DNA of 23,732 nt from Pholiota molesta (lineage: Eukaryota > Basidiomycota > Agaricomycetes > Agaricales > Strophariaceae), in the NCBI GenBank assembly GCA_014925825.1, contig JACGCK010000442.1:1-23732 (forward strand), in the 5' to 3' direction. The stretch's first letter is position 1; each line of letters starts with the position of its first letter. Position numbers and translations under genes: made by a program. The notes beneath the pieces are model-generated. The model saw nothing but the letters and a program-made list of their open reading frames with translations, did not search any database and was not told the origin of the DNA. Positions 10,599 through 20,401 of this stretch are shown in pieces.

Positions 10599-13121
10599 AT
10601 GTCCGCAGTAACTAGCCTGCGCGGCTCATTGCGCCAGTATCTGACCTTACTATTCACTCTTGATAACGCAAAGTCTGGCTTGTTCTACTATGTTCTCCTT
10701 ACTCAGGTCGTGAAGGCGCATCGACACTTACGGGCGAGAGGCGTAACGTCCTCCGCGAAGGATATATACACCTGGATATCTCAAGTACGCACGGCTGCTG
10801 CTCAAACATTGGATATGGACTTATTGAATGTCCCTCCTCAAGCAAATTATATATTTGATTCTGCGCATGCCATCAACGCGTCGCAAGGTTACTGCTCAAA
10901 TGGAGCAGGCAAGGCTGGACATTGAGAGCCGCCTTGTACCCAAGGGCGCGGCCGTGACACGCCACCTATCTCTTCCGTCAGAAGGGAAATCATTGGAATG
11001 GATTCTTCAGGAGATGGACAAGATGGATGTTGAACTAGGTGGATCAGCTGAGAGTTGGCGAGAAGGAAAGCTCTCTGGCGCAGTCTACCGTATGTTTTCA
11101 GTTGATGGTGCTGACTTGCAAAATTAACACCTAAATGTTGCATAGATGGAGGCGATGACCTCTCAAAAATAATTGTCGCCGCTTATTCACGTTATTGCGT
11201 CTCAAATCCTCTTCATCCCGACGTCTTCCCAGCCATCAGAAAGATGGAAGCAGAAATTGTTGCAATGTGCCTCAAAATGTATCGTGGCCCATCTGGTTCA
11301 GCAGGTACTATGACTTCAGGGGGTACTGAAAGCATCGTCATGGCCGTCAAGACATACCGCGATTGGGCTAGGGCTGTCAAAGGCATCAAAGCGCCAGAAA
11401 TGTTTGTTTAGAGGCATTCCGTGTTAATTCTATATTGACCTTCACGCAGGATCGTGTCTACAACGGCTCATGCGGCGTTTGATAAAGGCGCTGCTTACCT
11501 CGGAATCAAAGTTCATACCATTCCACTTGACCCGTACACTCGCCAGATTAACCTGAAGCTCGTTAAACGTGCCATGTAAGTTGCGATTTTTCGGTGTCAT
11601 AAATTTACTCAACATCAAACAGAAATCCTAATACAATAATGGTTGGGACCTCATTGAACACCAGCAGTATCAAAATTCTGACTGATTTTTATTCAACTAG
11701 CTTGTTGGATCGTGTGTCAACTTCCCAGACGGTAATCAGGATAACATCGAGGAACTATCCGTCCTCGCCAAGAAATACAAGATTGGTCTCCATGTCGACT
11801 GTTGTCTTGGCTCGTTCATCGTCCCTTTCCTCGAGCCAGCTGGGTTGGCGCAAGGTGACAGCAAAGGAAGATACAAACTCCAACCCTTTGATTTCACCGT
11901 CGATGGTGTCACGAGCATCAGCTGTGATACTCATAAGGTGCGCAGCCTTGCAGTTTTGATTTTTGAAACTTTTTTTTAGTCCGCTTTTTATAGTATGGAT
12001 TCGCTCCCAAGGTAAAATTCATGCGCGCGTATATGCATATTTCATTTTTAACGCGGCTTGTATAGGGAACCTCGGTAATCATGTATCGCACTGCTGAGCT
12101 GCGCCAATATCAATACTACGTAAATCCAACGTGGCCTGGTGCGTATAATCCTCAGGACTCCAACCCTTCTCCCTTACGAATCACGACATTCCATAATTAG
12201 GTGGTGTCTATGCCAGTCCGAGTTTGTCTGGCTCTAGGTGAGATAGAAAATTATGCATTGATTGTATCGTTCTTACTGAGTATCTACTTGACAGGCCTGG
12301 TGCTTTAATCGCTGGATGTTGGGCAGTTATGCAACATGTGGGTACTGAGTAAGTTCCTTCCTCAAAATAACGCGCAACTCCCTTTATACTAACCTTTCTA
12401 CCCTCTAATTTAGAGGTTATCTGCAATCCTGCCGTGAAATTGTTTCTGCTGCGCGAAAGATCGCCGACGCTATCACCGATGATATACCCGAACTCTATGT
12501 ACTCGGCAATCCCCCTGCATCAGTCGTTGCATTTGCCAGTAAACATCCTACCGTCGATGCTTTGGAAGTGGGGGATGGTATGAGAAAGCGTGGATGGCAT
12601 CTCAATGGACTCAGCGAGCCGAAGAGTGTGCATATTGCGTGCACGGTATGTGGCAAATCTTTCTCGACCGTCACGAACGCTGCCCTGATTGTCGACCTTC
12701 TGTTCCGTTCCGTTATTGCTTGTCATTCTGCTTTGAAACTTTGTTTGAAACTTCGCGTGCGAACGTCGACCTTATTTTGTTTTACCCTATTCCGCGTTCT
12801 TCCCCCGACTGCTACCACCTTCCGCTCCTCCGATTTCGCCATTGGCTATCGTCGGGCCTGCTATAGCGGCTTACTCTGCCCCTCGTGGACCAGTTTATCG
12901 CCGACTTGAAGGACTCGGTGCGGGAAGCCAAAATCGCACCCACTGGGAAAGGCTCCATGGTGGCTGTATATGGTGCGTTTTATTCTCGCTCCCTCAGGAA
13001 CACACTGATTGATCATATTTGTCTTTTCGTTTGGATAGGTCTGGGTAACTCAAGCGCTGTCGGTCCGGACATGGTAGGCCAGCTTGCATCCGCGTTCTTG
13101 GATGCGATGTATAAGGCTTGA
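10599..13121 (+). CDS. DPL1: Sphingosine-1-phosphate lyase (PLP-dependent, ER)
   Basis: Exons: 10599-10784, 10843-11089, 11146-11401, 11450-11575, 11623-11641, 11701-11937, 11994-12011, 12066-12138, 12201-12237, 12295-12348, 12414-12645, 12867-12972, 13039-13121. They total 1674 nt, or 557 aa, normal for the family (about 570-590). The N-terminus has a hydrophobic stretch ([16 protein letters not shown]) that would anchor the enzyme in the [37 protein letters not shown] and [14 protein letters not shown] are family hallmarks. The PLP lysine is Lys357 in SCDTHKYGFAPKGTSV, followed by [20 protein letters not shown]. The enzyme cleaves phosphorylated long-chain bases into a fatty aldehyde and phosphoethanolamine, the exit step of sphingolipid breakdown. 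Exons 5 and 7 are only 19 and 18 nt. Intron 11 is 221 bp while the others are 47-66 bp. The donor of intron 5 (GTTGGG) is weak. Confidence 0.96.
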
Positions 13122-13945
13122 TTGTACTTTTAGTTACATTCTATGTAGGTGAGTCGAAGCAATGCATTGATGTATCAATGTCTGATCCAACTTATATCCG
13201 ATTTTTTTCATGATAGTTTTGATTACCTGAGTAGTCCTTGTCAATCCTGTGTACATTTTTTATTGGCATGTATTGGAAAAGGATGGAAGCATTAACTCTC
13301 AGTGCTATCTGTTGGGAACAAGCCTGCATTTTGCGCTCGATGTCTCATGGGCTTTGATCTCCAGAATGAGGGCACAACCCGAGTTTCCTAACTATTGCGC
13401 CCCAAATGGCAGATAGCGCTGAATGTTAAGTCAACATAAGCGCTTCACTGCCATAATGATAATACGTACTCTCGCGGCGATGATGGGAATTGGAAAGCTC
13501 TGTTGCACACGGAATATTTTGTTCAAAACGTTGGCTACAACCATTCAGATGCGACAAGTCAAGCGCGTTTGAATTACATCTTCCAATCGCCGTTCCTCCG
13601 CACAATGACGACACTCGTAAACAAAAACCGGTCGTTTTGGTTCTCTGAAATACCGTTGGTTAGGTGCCTGCGCTGTTGAGACTCTGCAAGGTCCGTTTAT
13701 ATGACAATCGGTGGAAGAGTGCAGAGGCCGCGCTTAACAAATGCACTGGCCACGAAGGAAAGCATGAATATGAAAAATTGAAACAAGAACTATTAGACAA
13801 CATAAAGGCCTTAACTAGCAATAATAATTAACGATAGAACAGCTTTAGAAGAATGGAATCGGACATGTACAATACAGAGGCACAATTAGAGCAAGGGTTA
13901 GGACGTTGCAAAACAAGAGAAACCAGAAATTATTTCGCTATTCAA
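13122..13945. other. Convergent intergenic region, no gene recognised
   Basis: About 820 bp between the stops of the lyase and the DUF7726-like gene. The open frames are short, have no recognisable motif and do not chain by splicing. The AT-rich parts probably contain both 3' UTRs. I see no RNA gene or repeat. Confidence 0.6.
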
Positions 13946-14763
13946 TTAACCAGTGAAGACCCACACATGACGACGGTTCTCGCGAGAGAGGCCGGAGTTG
14001 TACAAGTTCTCCGTCTCGATGCGTTTGGCCGACTTCTTTTTATTTTCGAAGATGCGTACTTTCTCGAAATAAACATATCTAGGAGCATATATGCGTTAGT
14101 TAGGTGAAAAATACATAGGCAATAAGAAGTCTTACGCGGCATAGTAGGTACCGTTAGAGGCACCGTCGGTTTTGCCTTTTTCGCGCACTAAAGACTAGTG
14201 AGCAAGGAATCATAGCAGACTCAAAGGACATACTGAAACGACCAAAGGAATTGTTGTTAATACCGCCAATATCTCTCAACCAATGGGTGACCTAGATTAT
14301 ATTTTAACAATGCCTCTTTGCCACTCAAGAAGCGTAGTAAATACCTTCCAACCAGGGGTTTTCTGTAAAAGCCTGATCTTGCGGCGGACTTCGCCGCAAT
14401 CATCACTGCAAAACAAGACGTGAGCTTCGAATCGCAGGGCGGGAGATTCAATGCGTACAAGATGGGCACTTCTCCCTATGAGGGCAAAGAAATGGAGGGT
14501 CAGCAGAAGCAAATTGGAGCGAGGTAGAGACGCGCCTCATCCTCTCCCTCGAGCGTGATATCCATCCAGGACCGAGGCTTGGTGGGCTTCGATGCTTCCT
14601 TGCCCGCATTGAAAGAACTGGACGCGTCAGACGCGTCGCCGACGCGTGCTTTTTTGTTGGGGAGGTCAAGAGTAGTCTGCACGAGGTTCTTAGTAGAGCC
14701 TGAGGAAGAGCCCTCTGCGAGAGGGGCAGATTCCATCGCGTCGGATTTGCGTTTAGGAGCCAT
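13946..14763 (-). CDS. DUF7726-like small fungal protein, probably nuclear
   Basis: Exons (minus): 14763-14536, 14475-14459, 14405-14345, 14291-14234, 14187-14136, 14078-13946. They total 549 nt, or 182 aa. The first 65 residues are polar and low-complexity with basic patches (MAPKRKSD, NKKARV), suggesting nuclear import. Then comes a compact domain: VPIFDDCGEVRRKIR, WLRDIGGINNNSFGRFM, REKGKTDGASNGTYYAAY and FEKVRIFENKKKSAKRI. I recognise the pattern (C-D/G-E-V-R-R-K-I-R ... N-S-F-G-R-F-M) as that of fungal DUF7726 proteins, whose function is not known to me. Intron 1 is ambiguous. A GC donor at 14535 with acceptor TAG at 14476 gives GEDEGEVPIF; a GT donor at 14531 with acceptor GAG at 14472 gives GEDEAQVPIF. 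Both keep the frame and the total length. A TATA box lies about 100 bp upstream. Confidence 0.82.
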
Positions 14764-14860
14764 TGCAGTAGAGGTTGGGTGGCTGGTATGGAGTTGACGA
14801 GGGCGAAGATGGTGGTGGTGAAGGAAGAAGAAAAGGGGGGATACGGGATACTGGAGCCCT

Positions 14861-14867
14861 TTATATA
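14861..14867 (-). promoter_or_regulatory. TATA box of the DUF7726-like gene
   Basis: TATATAA on the minus strand, about 100 bp upstream of the ATG at 14763. Confidence 0.45.
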
Positions 14868-15099
14868 AGTAGCCCCAATTAATTGAATCTTCGCCAGGGG
14901 CGGGGCGGAGCATATTTTCGGGTCAATTAATGCGTAATACGCGCTCAACAAGGTCTTACATAAATTGATCTATAACAGATCCTCCATTTTTTGTAGCCAA
15001 GCCTACAGGTATTTAATAACTCTTATCTATAAAATCCAAGGTTTTACGCGTCGCGCTTGTGGTAGACCATGAGGAAGGAGCGGATCGCGTTCAGTTGTT

Positions 15100-15124
15100 C
15101 AGAGCGCTGTTGCAGCGCGCTCTG
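15100..15124. repeat. Inverted repeat with 8-bp perfect arms
   Basis: CAGAGCGC (15100-15107) is repeated inverted as GCGCTCTG (15117-15124) around a 9-nt spacer. Flanking GTTG on the left and CAAC on the right extend the symmetry imperfectly. It lies about 215 bp before the gamma-tubulin complex gene start. It could be a dimeric factor site or a hairpin in the 5' leader. Confidence 0.5.
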
Positions 15125-15337
15125 GCAACCGCCGTTTTGGGTAAATGCGTGTTGTGTCCTGTTTGATGCGGGGGTCACTGGCAAGCATGACAGGCATCGC
15201 GTCAACAAACGCGTTGTCAAGCTTGGATCTTCCTTCGTACTTAGGGCCTGCAGCGGCGTGGATTACCCCACACTTTATCTAATACTCACTTTCTTGTTAG
15301 CGCCGGCCTAGCCAACGCTATCAACACTATCTACATA

Positions 15338-18300
15338 ATGTGGGGCCATATTGGCTTCGACTATGACTTCAGCGCGCCACTCGACGAACATGCGGAGTCC
15401 CTACTACCAAGAATTGCGCCTAGTTTCTTCGTTCCGCCACTGGAGGACAAACCTCAGAATCCTATCATGGATAGTCTAAAACTGGAAAAGATGAACGAGA
15501 TGAAACCTAAGAGACGTTTTCAACCATACCAGCTTCCTCAGGAACTTGCAATCTTGACATTGGATAACGATTTTGCGAGCAAAGAAGAGGAAACTTGGAC
15601 GAGGATCGAGGAGCTCTGGAACAATGCAGTCACACGGAAACTTGGAGTTCGGGTACGTAATCTCTGATTACTCAATGACGCCATCTAACGACTGCTGCAG
15701 AATGGGATTTTGTCTTGGGACAGACTCCGATCCTCACATTCCGCACGCGCATCAAGTACGCCCTATTTATCTGAACAGGATGATTTAGTGTTCGCTTCAG
15801 CACGGAACTAGTGAGCACATGAATTTGTACGTCTAAATTGTACTTGAAAACTTATTTTGCTAAGTGTTCAGCCACGCTTGTTCAATCCTGCGCATAATCT
15901 GCTCTATGTAACGCAGAAGGAATTATTGGTCTCTCTCAAAATGATTGTTTTGGGCTTTTCATCTCAATATCATATATGGGACCCAGTGCTAGAGCGATTT
16001 GTTCAAGATGACACAGGAAGCAATGGCAGGATAGGATTTGTTTTCATTGATGGGAAAGATGAAATAATTAGTGATAGGTATGTCATATGCTAAGGACAAG
16101 GATTCCTGACTGACGGGATGTCAGTGTCATTTCGAGATTTTTGAAGATTGGCACGCTTTTGCGTCGCCTCGATACTCTTTTGTCATCGCTACGCACAAGG
16201 TGAATAATTTGATACGGAAAATCGTCTTCTTGAAATTCAAACATAAGCAGATCAGCCAAAGAAGGCCCTACTATCCATGCCTTTGCCCATTCGTTATCGA
16301 CCACGATTGATTACCTCAGAGAGGGTCTCAAGGCATGTCCACCCAGTAAGGACGACCTCATTTCCGACGCAACGCCCCTTCGATTGCTTTCTATATGGAG
16401 CCACTATGCAACATACGAGGAACTCTTAGATGCATTATCTGACCTTTACCAGCGTGTGAGTAAAAAAGAGTACGCGTTTGTAACCAGATTTCTGACTGAT
16501 TTTGCTTCTTCAGAATGAATCTTTGTCTCCAGAGGTTTATCCCAGCATCGAGTCATCACCAGTTCCTCTTCTTTCGCGCATATATGAACGATTAAGCTAC
16601 CATCACGACCATAATTCATCCCCTCTCATTTTGGCAACAATTGCTTTCATACTCACAAGCACTTCCCAAGAATACCTCCAAGATGTTGCGCGATCTGTTG
16701 GTTTTGGTGGCCAACCTGTCAAGGTCACAACGGCTGTGAAAAATCGAAGTGGCGATTACGACTTCGATGAAGCCGACGAAGAAGAGGACGAAGAAGATAT
16801 TTTTGATCAACTTGACAAAATTGAAATTGCGTTCCCTACGTTCTTTCCCCAGAAGGTCTTACAGGCTCTTCCTGCCGCACAGAAGTCCCTTGTGCTCTTT
16901 CAAATCGCCCAACCTGAAAGTCCATATCTTGTTTCAAATTCCAGTCGCTTCATCCGGTGGTTATGGAATACAGAGGAAATACTTGCCGCATGGGATGACT
17001 TGCCATTACCACCTACTACCTCTTTTCAATTGACAACGCCAAAAAATTCACTTCTAACTTCCGCTACCCCTTATAAACCTGAACTTGTCGACTTCCAAAC
17101 TTATGATCAAGAACCAGGGACCGCCATCTCAGATGCTTCGCTGCAAGTCCGTGACAACTCATATATCCTCCTTCGAACATTCATCGACAAGTTTCCCAAT
17201 GCTCTCCCGCCCATCACTCCGTCACTATCAGAGCTGACATCGCTGACCTTCAGGGACCTCTTGGAGCACGCATCTACATTATCCACCTCTTTACTGTCGC
17301 TCTTCATCAATTCCCCAGGAATCCTCAACTTCCGCTCCCATCTCGTCCTCATGCGATCATATCTTCTCATCGCAGCCCCATCTTTCAAATCGCGTCTGCT
17401 CAACGCGCTTTTTTCCGATGCGGGCGAATATGGCGCCGATACCACGGCACATTCGATGACCATCCAGTCGCTCCGACGTCGCCCAGGGAAGAAGGCCAAA
17501 GAGAGCAACCAGCCATGGGCGATCGGCCTTTCGCCGCATCTTCTGGAGCGCGAGACGTGGCCGCCTGTTGGCGCGGACTTGAGCTTCTTCTTGCGGACGG
17601 TTATTGTTGACTCGCTAGATTCAGCGAAGGAGACGGAGGATGGCAAAGTTGAGCGTGAACAAGTTGTGGAAGAGGCTGAATGGAGATTGGGGTTCGCGAT
17701 TCGTGACTTACCGACGGGTGCTGGTCGCGATAAATGGTTGGATCCCTTGTGTATGTTATTTTTGTTGAATTTGGGTCTTAAGCTTGCTTATTCATTTTTC
17801 TTGTGTTCATAGCTATTGAGTACGCATGTTTCTTCAGCACAGTGCAGTCGTAACTAATTTGGTTTCCGAAGGGCACTGGATTTCCTCTACATGGATTATA
17901 AGCCTCCTCGCCCTCTCGAGATTCTCATCTCTCCCGATATTCTGTCGAAATATCAACGTATGTTCGCTTTTATCTTACGATTGTTTCGAGGTACGAAATG
18001 CACTTGATTCCATTATATATCTAAGCATACTGACCTGGACCTACAGTCGAATGTGCTCTGAAATCTCTTTTCCGGATGTCAACACACCGCGCCATTGCGA
18101 CCTACCTGTTCCCTACTTTGACGCCGTCGCGCAAGCTGTTGCTTCACTTTCGGTTTCTATCACAAGCATTCGTGTCCAGTCTATCGGGATACGTGTTTGA
18201 CACTGCTATTGGAGGCAACTTCGATCCCTTCTTGGCACGCTTATCGCCAGAGACTATGAATCCCGCAGGATCAGATCCAAACAACGACCCTAGTGCTGGC

Positions 18301-18760
18301 TTCTCCGATGTGTTCGAGCTCGCTCAGCGACACTCTGCGCTGCTGGATGATATTCTAAGCGCATGTCTGCTGCGCACAGGCCAGAGAGGCGTCGGCGACC
18401 TTCTCCGCCAATGCTTGGAATTGGTATTAGAGTTCTGCATTGTCGTTGGTGAACTGCATCGAGGTCGGGTACAGGAGTATCAAGCTGCCCCCTTGATTGA
18501 TGAGCTCTTCCGGAAGTTTTCCCTAAAGATGACTACTTTCGTAAGTCTCCAGAGCGGCGGAATGTTCAATTGTGTTGATAATTTCATGACAGATCAAAGT
18601 CTTGAAGGGCCTCGTTGACAAGGGTCCTTCATCGTCGATACTACCTTCAGAAACATACTTAGGGGGTGAGAGACGCCCAACAGGAGGCGTGGACGCTCTA
18701 TACCATCTACTCATACGTTTAGATCTTACTGATTGGTGGAGCAAATCGGGAAGACGTTAG
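15338..18760 (+). CDS. Gamma-tubulin complex component, Spc97/Spc98 family (GCP5/6-like)
   Basis: Exons: 15338-15652, 15701-15810, 15865-16077, 16125-16199, 16251-16455, 16514-17750, 17813-17819, 17872-17990, 18047-18540, 18593-18760. They total 2943 nt, or 980 aa. GCP features: an N-terminal half with GPTIHAFAHSLSTTIDYL and SIWSHYATYEELLDALSDLY, and a C-terminal domain with ALDFLYMDYKPPRPLEILIS, KYQRMFAFILRLFRVECALK and the final VDALYHLLIRLDLTDWW, equivalent to the usual L-x-R-L-D-F-N-x-Y-Y ending. Such proteins build the gamma-tubulin ring that nucleates microtubules at the spindle pole body. The length and the acidic insert (about residues 388-408, DEADEEEDEEDIFD) favour an accessory GCP5/6 type over the core GCP2/3, but I cannot settle the subtype. 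A 7-nt exon (CTATTGA) is needed to reach the C-terminal domain. Intron 4 ends in a tandem AAGCAG acceptor. ATG 15338 is the best start seen, though a short upstream exon cannot be excluded. Confidence 0.9.
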
Positions 18761-18805
18761 GGTTTTATTTGACCATTTTGTCGGATGATTCCATTTGTTT
18801 ATTAT

Positions 18806-20271
18806 CTAGTATAGCCTGGAAGCCCCTGCTTTCCAGAATTCAACGCTGCAGTGGAGTCGACCCAATCTTTTCAAATCAGAGAGATCGCGCACAAGCGCCC
18901 GAGATGCTTCCTTACGACTAATCTCTCCGCGTATTAGGAAGTGGAGTTTGGTTGAGGCAAGGAATCTATTGCCACCAATGAATAAGTGGCGGATAGCTTG
19001 AAGATCGAACTCTGCCATCTCTTTTGGTTCGTTCATATGGATGACAATCGTCACCTTCTCCACGCTTGATGATGAGATTCGAGATAAAATATTCACCAGC
19101 CAATCACTTGTACGGGGACTGCCATTACCGAATAGATATACAGGGCCGAGGGAAATTTTGCGTAAGAAACTATTGTTCTCGAGATCAAGCTGATCAACCA
19201 AAACTTCTAGGTTGACACAATTAGTGCGTCAGCATTGGACAAAACAAATCATGGGAAATAATTACATACTTTGAGGTTCACCAACCGTTCCAATAATACC
19301 ATCTCGAGGCAGATACGAGCCGAACGGGGCACACATAAGTGACAACTTCTCCAACGTCGAACCAAATCCATGAACGAATATGCAGACGGCTTCAGCGTTG
19401 TCCTCGGTGACGGACATTAGATTCAGGACCTGAATTCTTCGGGGAGACTGTAAGAGGAACCATTCTAACACAGGCGTTGGAAAGGGACACTCGATTTCCA
19501 GTGCCGTCAACAGTGGGGGCGGCGAAACATAATTTATGGCCTCCTTGAGTTGGTCTGAACTGACACTCCAGTAATCTTCCCATCCAATTAAAGACAGGGA
19601 AAGAGCCTCCAACGCCGGAGCGGAGGCAATAAATTGAATCATTTCGAAGAAGCTTCCAAACTTTATGAATAGACAAATTGGGTAGTTAGCACAACATCCA
19701 AGAATATAGGCCAGGTTTAAAAGCGTACTATGGTGCGGCTCAACATCAAGCATCTAAGATTATTCGCCGTTGGAAGAGCGCATAAATTCTCCATCGCTCG
19801 TCGATTCAGTCGCACGTACTGCCAATTAATGATAATCAGATCAAGACGTTCCAGCGCGTCGAAATCTCGAAGACGTTCAAGAATTAGATTCATGCCCATG
19901 ACCTCCACATGCCGACCATTGAGGGTAAGCCATCGGACGGAAGACCGAGTGCCACTCGATCGAGGTCCGGATATCGCGTCTATCAAAGGCCAGGTGGATC
20001 TGCTAGATTGGTGTGGATAGATGAAAGGAAGGTGGATGGTTGAGTAAAGGTGAAAACGACAGGAAGGAAGCCAATTCTTGCAGACAGTGCTGCACGCGAT
20101 GAGTGCGAGCTTGTCATCGTGCAGATAGTCGATTATCATGTCACAAAGCTCTTGTGGGAAGATGGGAGACATTCCAGCTGCCTTGTGCCACACGCTGATT
20201 AGCCTGTGTCTTAAGAACGTCCTAGAGTCATTGTTGTTCGCTTTATTGGTCATAGGGCCACATTTTTTCAT
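18806..20271 (-). CDS. F-box protein with LRR-like C-terminal region
   Basis: Exons (minus): 20271-19729, 19660-19270, 19206-18806. They total 1335 nt, or 444 aa. The F-box is at about 35-80: SPIFPQELCDMIIDYLHDDK followed by ALIACSTVCKNWLPSCRFHLYSTI. It would bind Skp1 in an SCF ubiquitin ligase. The rest has loosely spaced leucine-rich segments (RLDLIIINW, LEALSLSLIGW, LTALEIECPFP, IQVLNLMSV, LEKLSLMCAPFG) typical of the large, fast-evolving F-box families of Agaricomycetes. The target is unknown. The stop is 45 bp from the stop of the gamma-tubulin complex gene, so the 3' UTRs must overlap. The start is the first ATG in the frame; a later Met at 20253 or the Met just before SPIFPQE is also possible. 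The 130 bp up to the next gene must hold its promoter. Confidence 0.9.
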
Positions 20272-20401
20272 TAGATAAGATAAAGATAAAACGAAAAGAG
20301 CGAGAAGAGGCAGTCCGTCCTTAGGGTGACTGTAGGTATACAACCTAGCGTAACATAAGTTAGGAACGTTTGGACATGCGAAGGATTGTAGGTAAGCTTA
20401 C

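Larger units (their letters stand above)
14764..15337. promoter_or_regulatory. Divergent promoter region of the DUF7726-like and gamma-tubulin complex genes
   Basis: 574 bp with no supported gene. It holds a minus-strand TATA box (14861-14867), a GC-box-like GGGGCGGGGCGG just downstream of 14890, an MCB-type ACGCGT at 15046-15051 and an inverted repeat at 15100-15124. The open frame starting at 15069 on the plus strand is Cys-rich but has no family features and does not join the downstream gene in frame. Confidence 0.5.

Noticed and set aside
13426..13614. Open frame between the lyase and the DUF7726-like gene
   Set aside because: No similarity recognised and no flanking splice signals; likely chance.
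15069..15311. Plus-strand 80-codon open frame before the gamma-tubulin complex gene
   Set aside because: No family features, odd composition, and no splice that would join it in frame to 15338; it lies in the promoter region.
17751..17871. A single 121-bp intron in place of two introns around the 7-nt exon
   Set aside because: Joining 17750 to 17872 breaks the frame of the conserved C-terminal domain, and no other acceptor in reach restores it.
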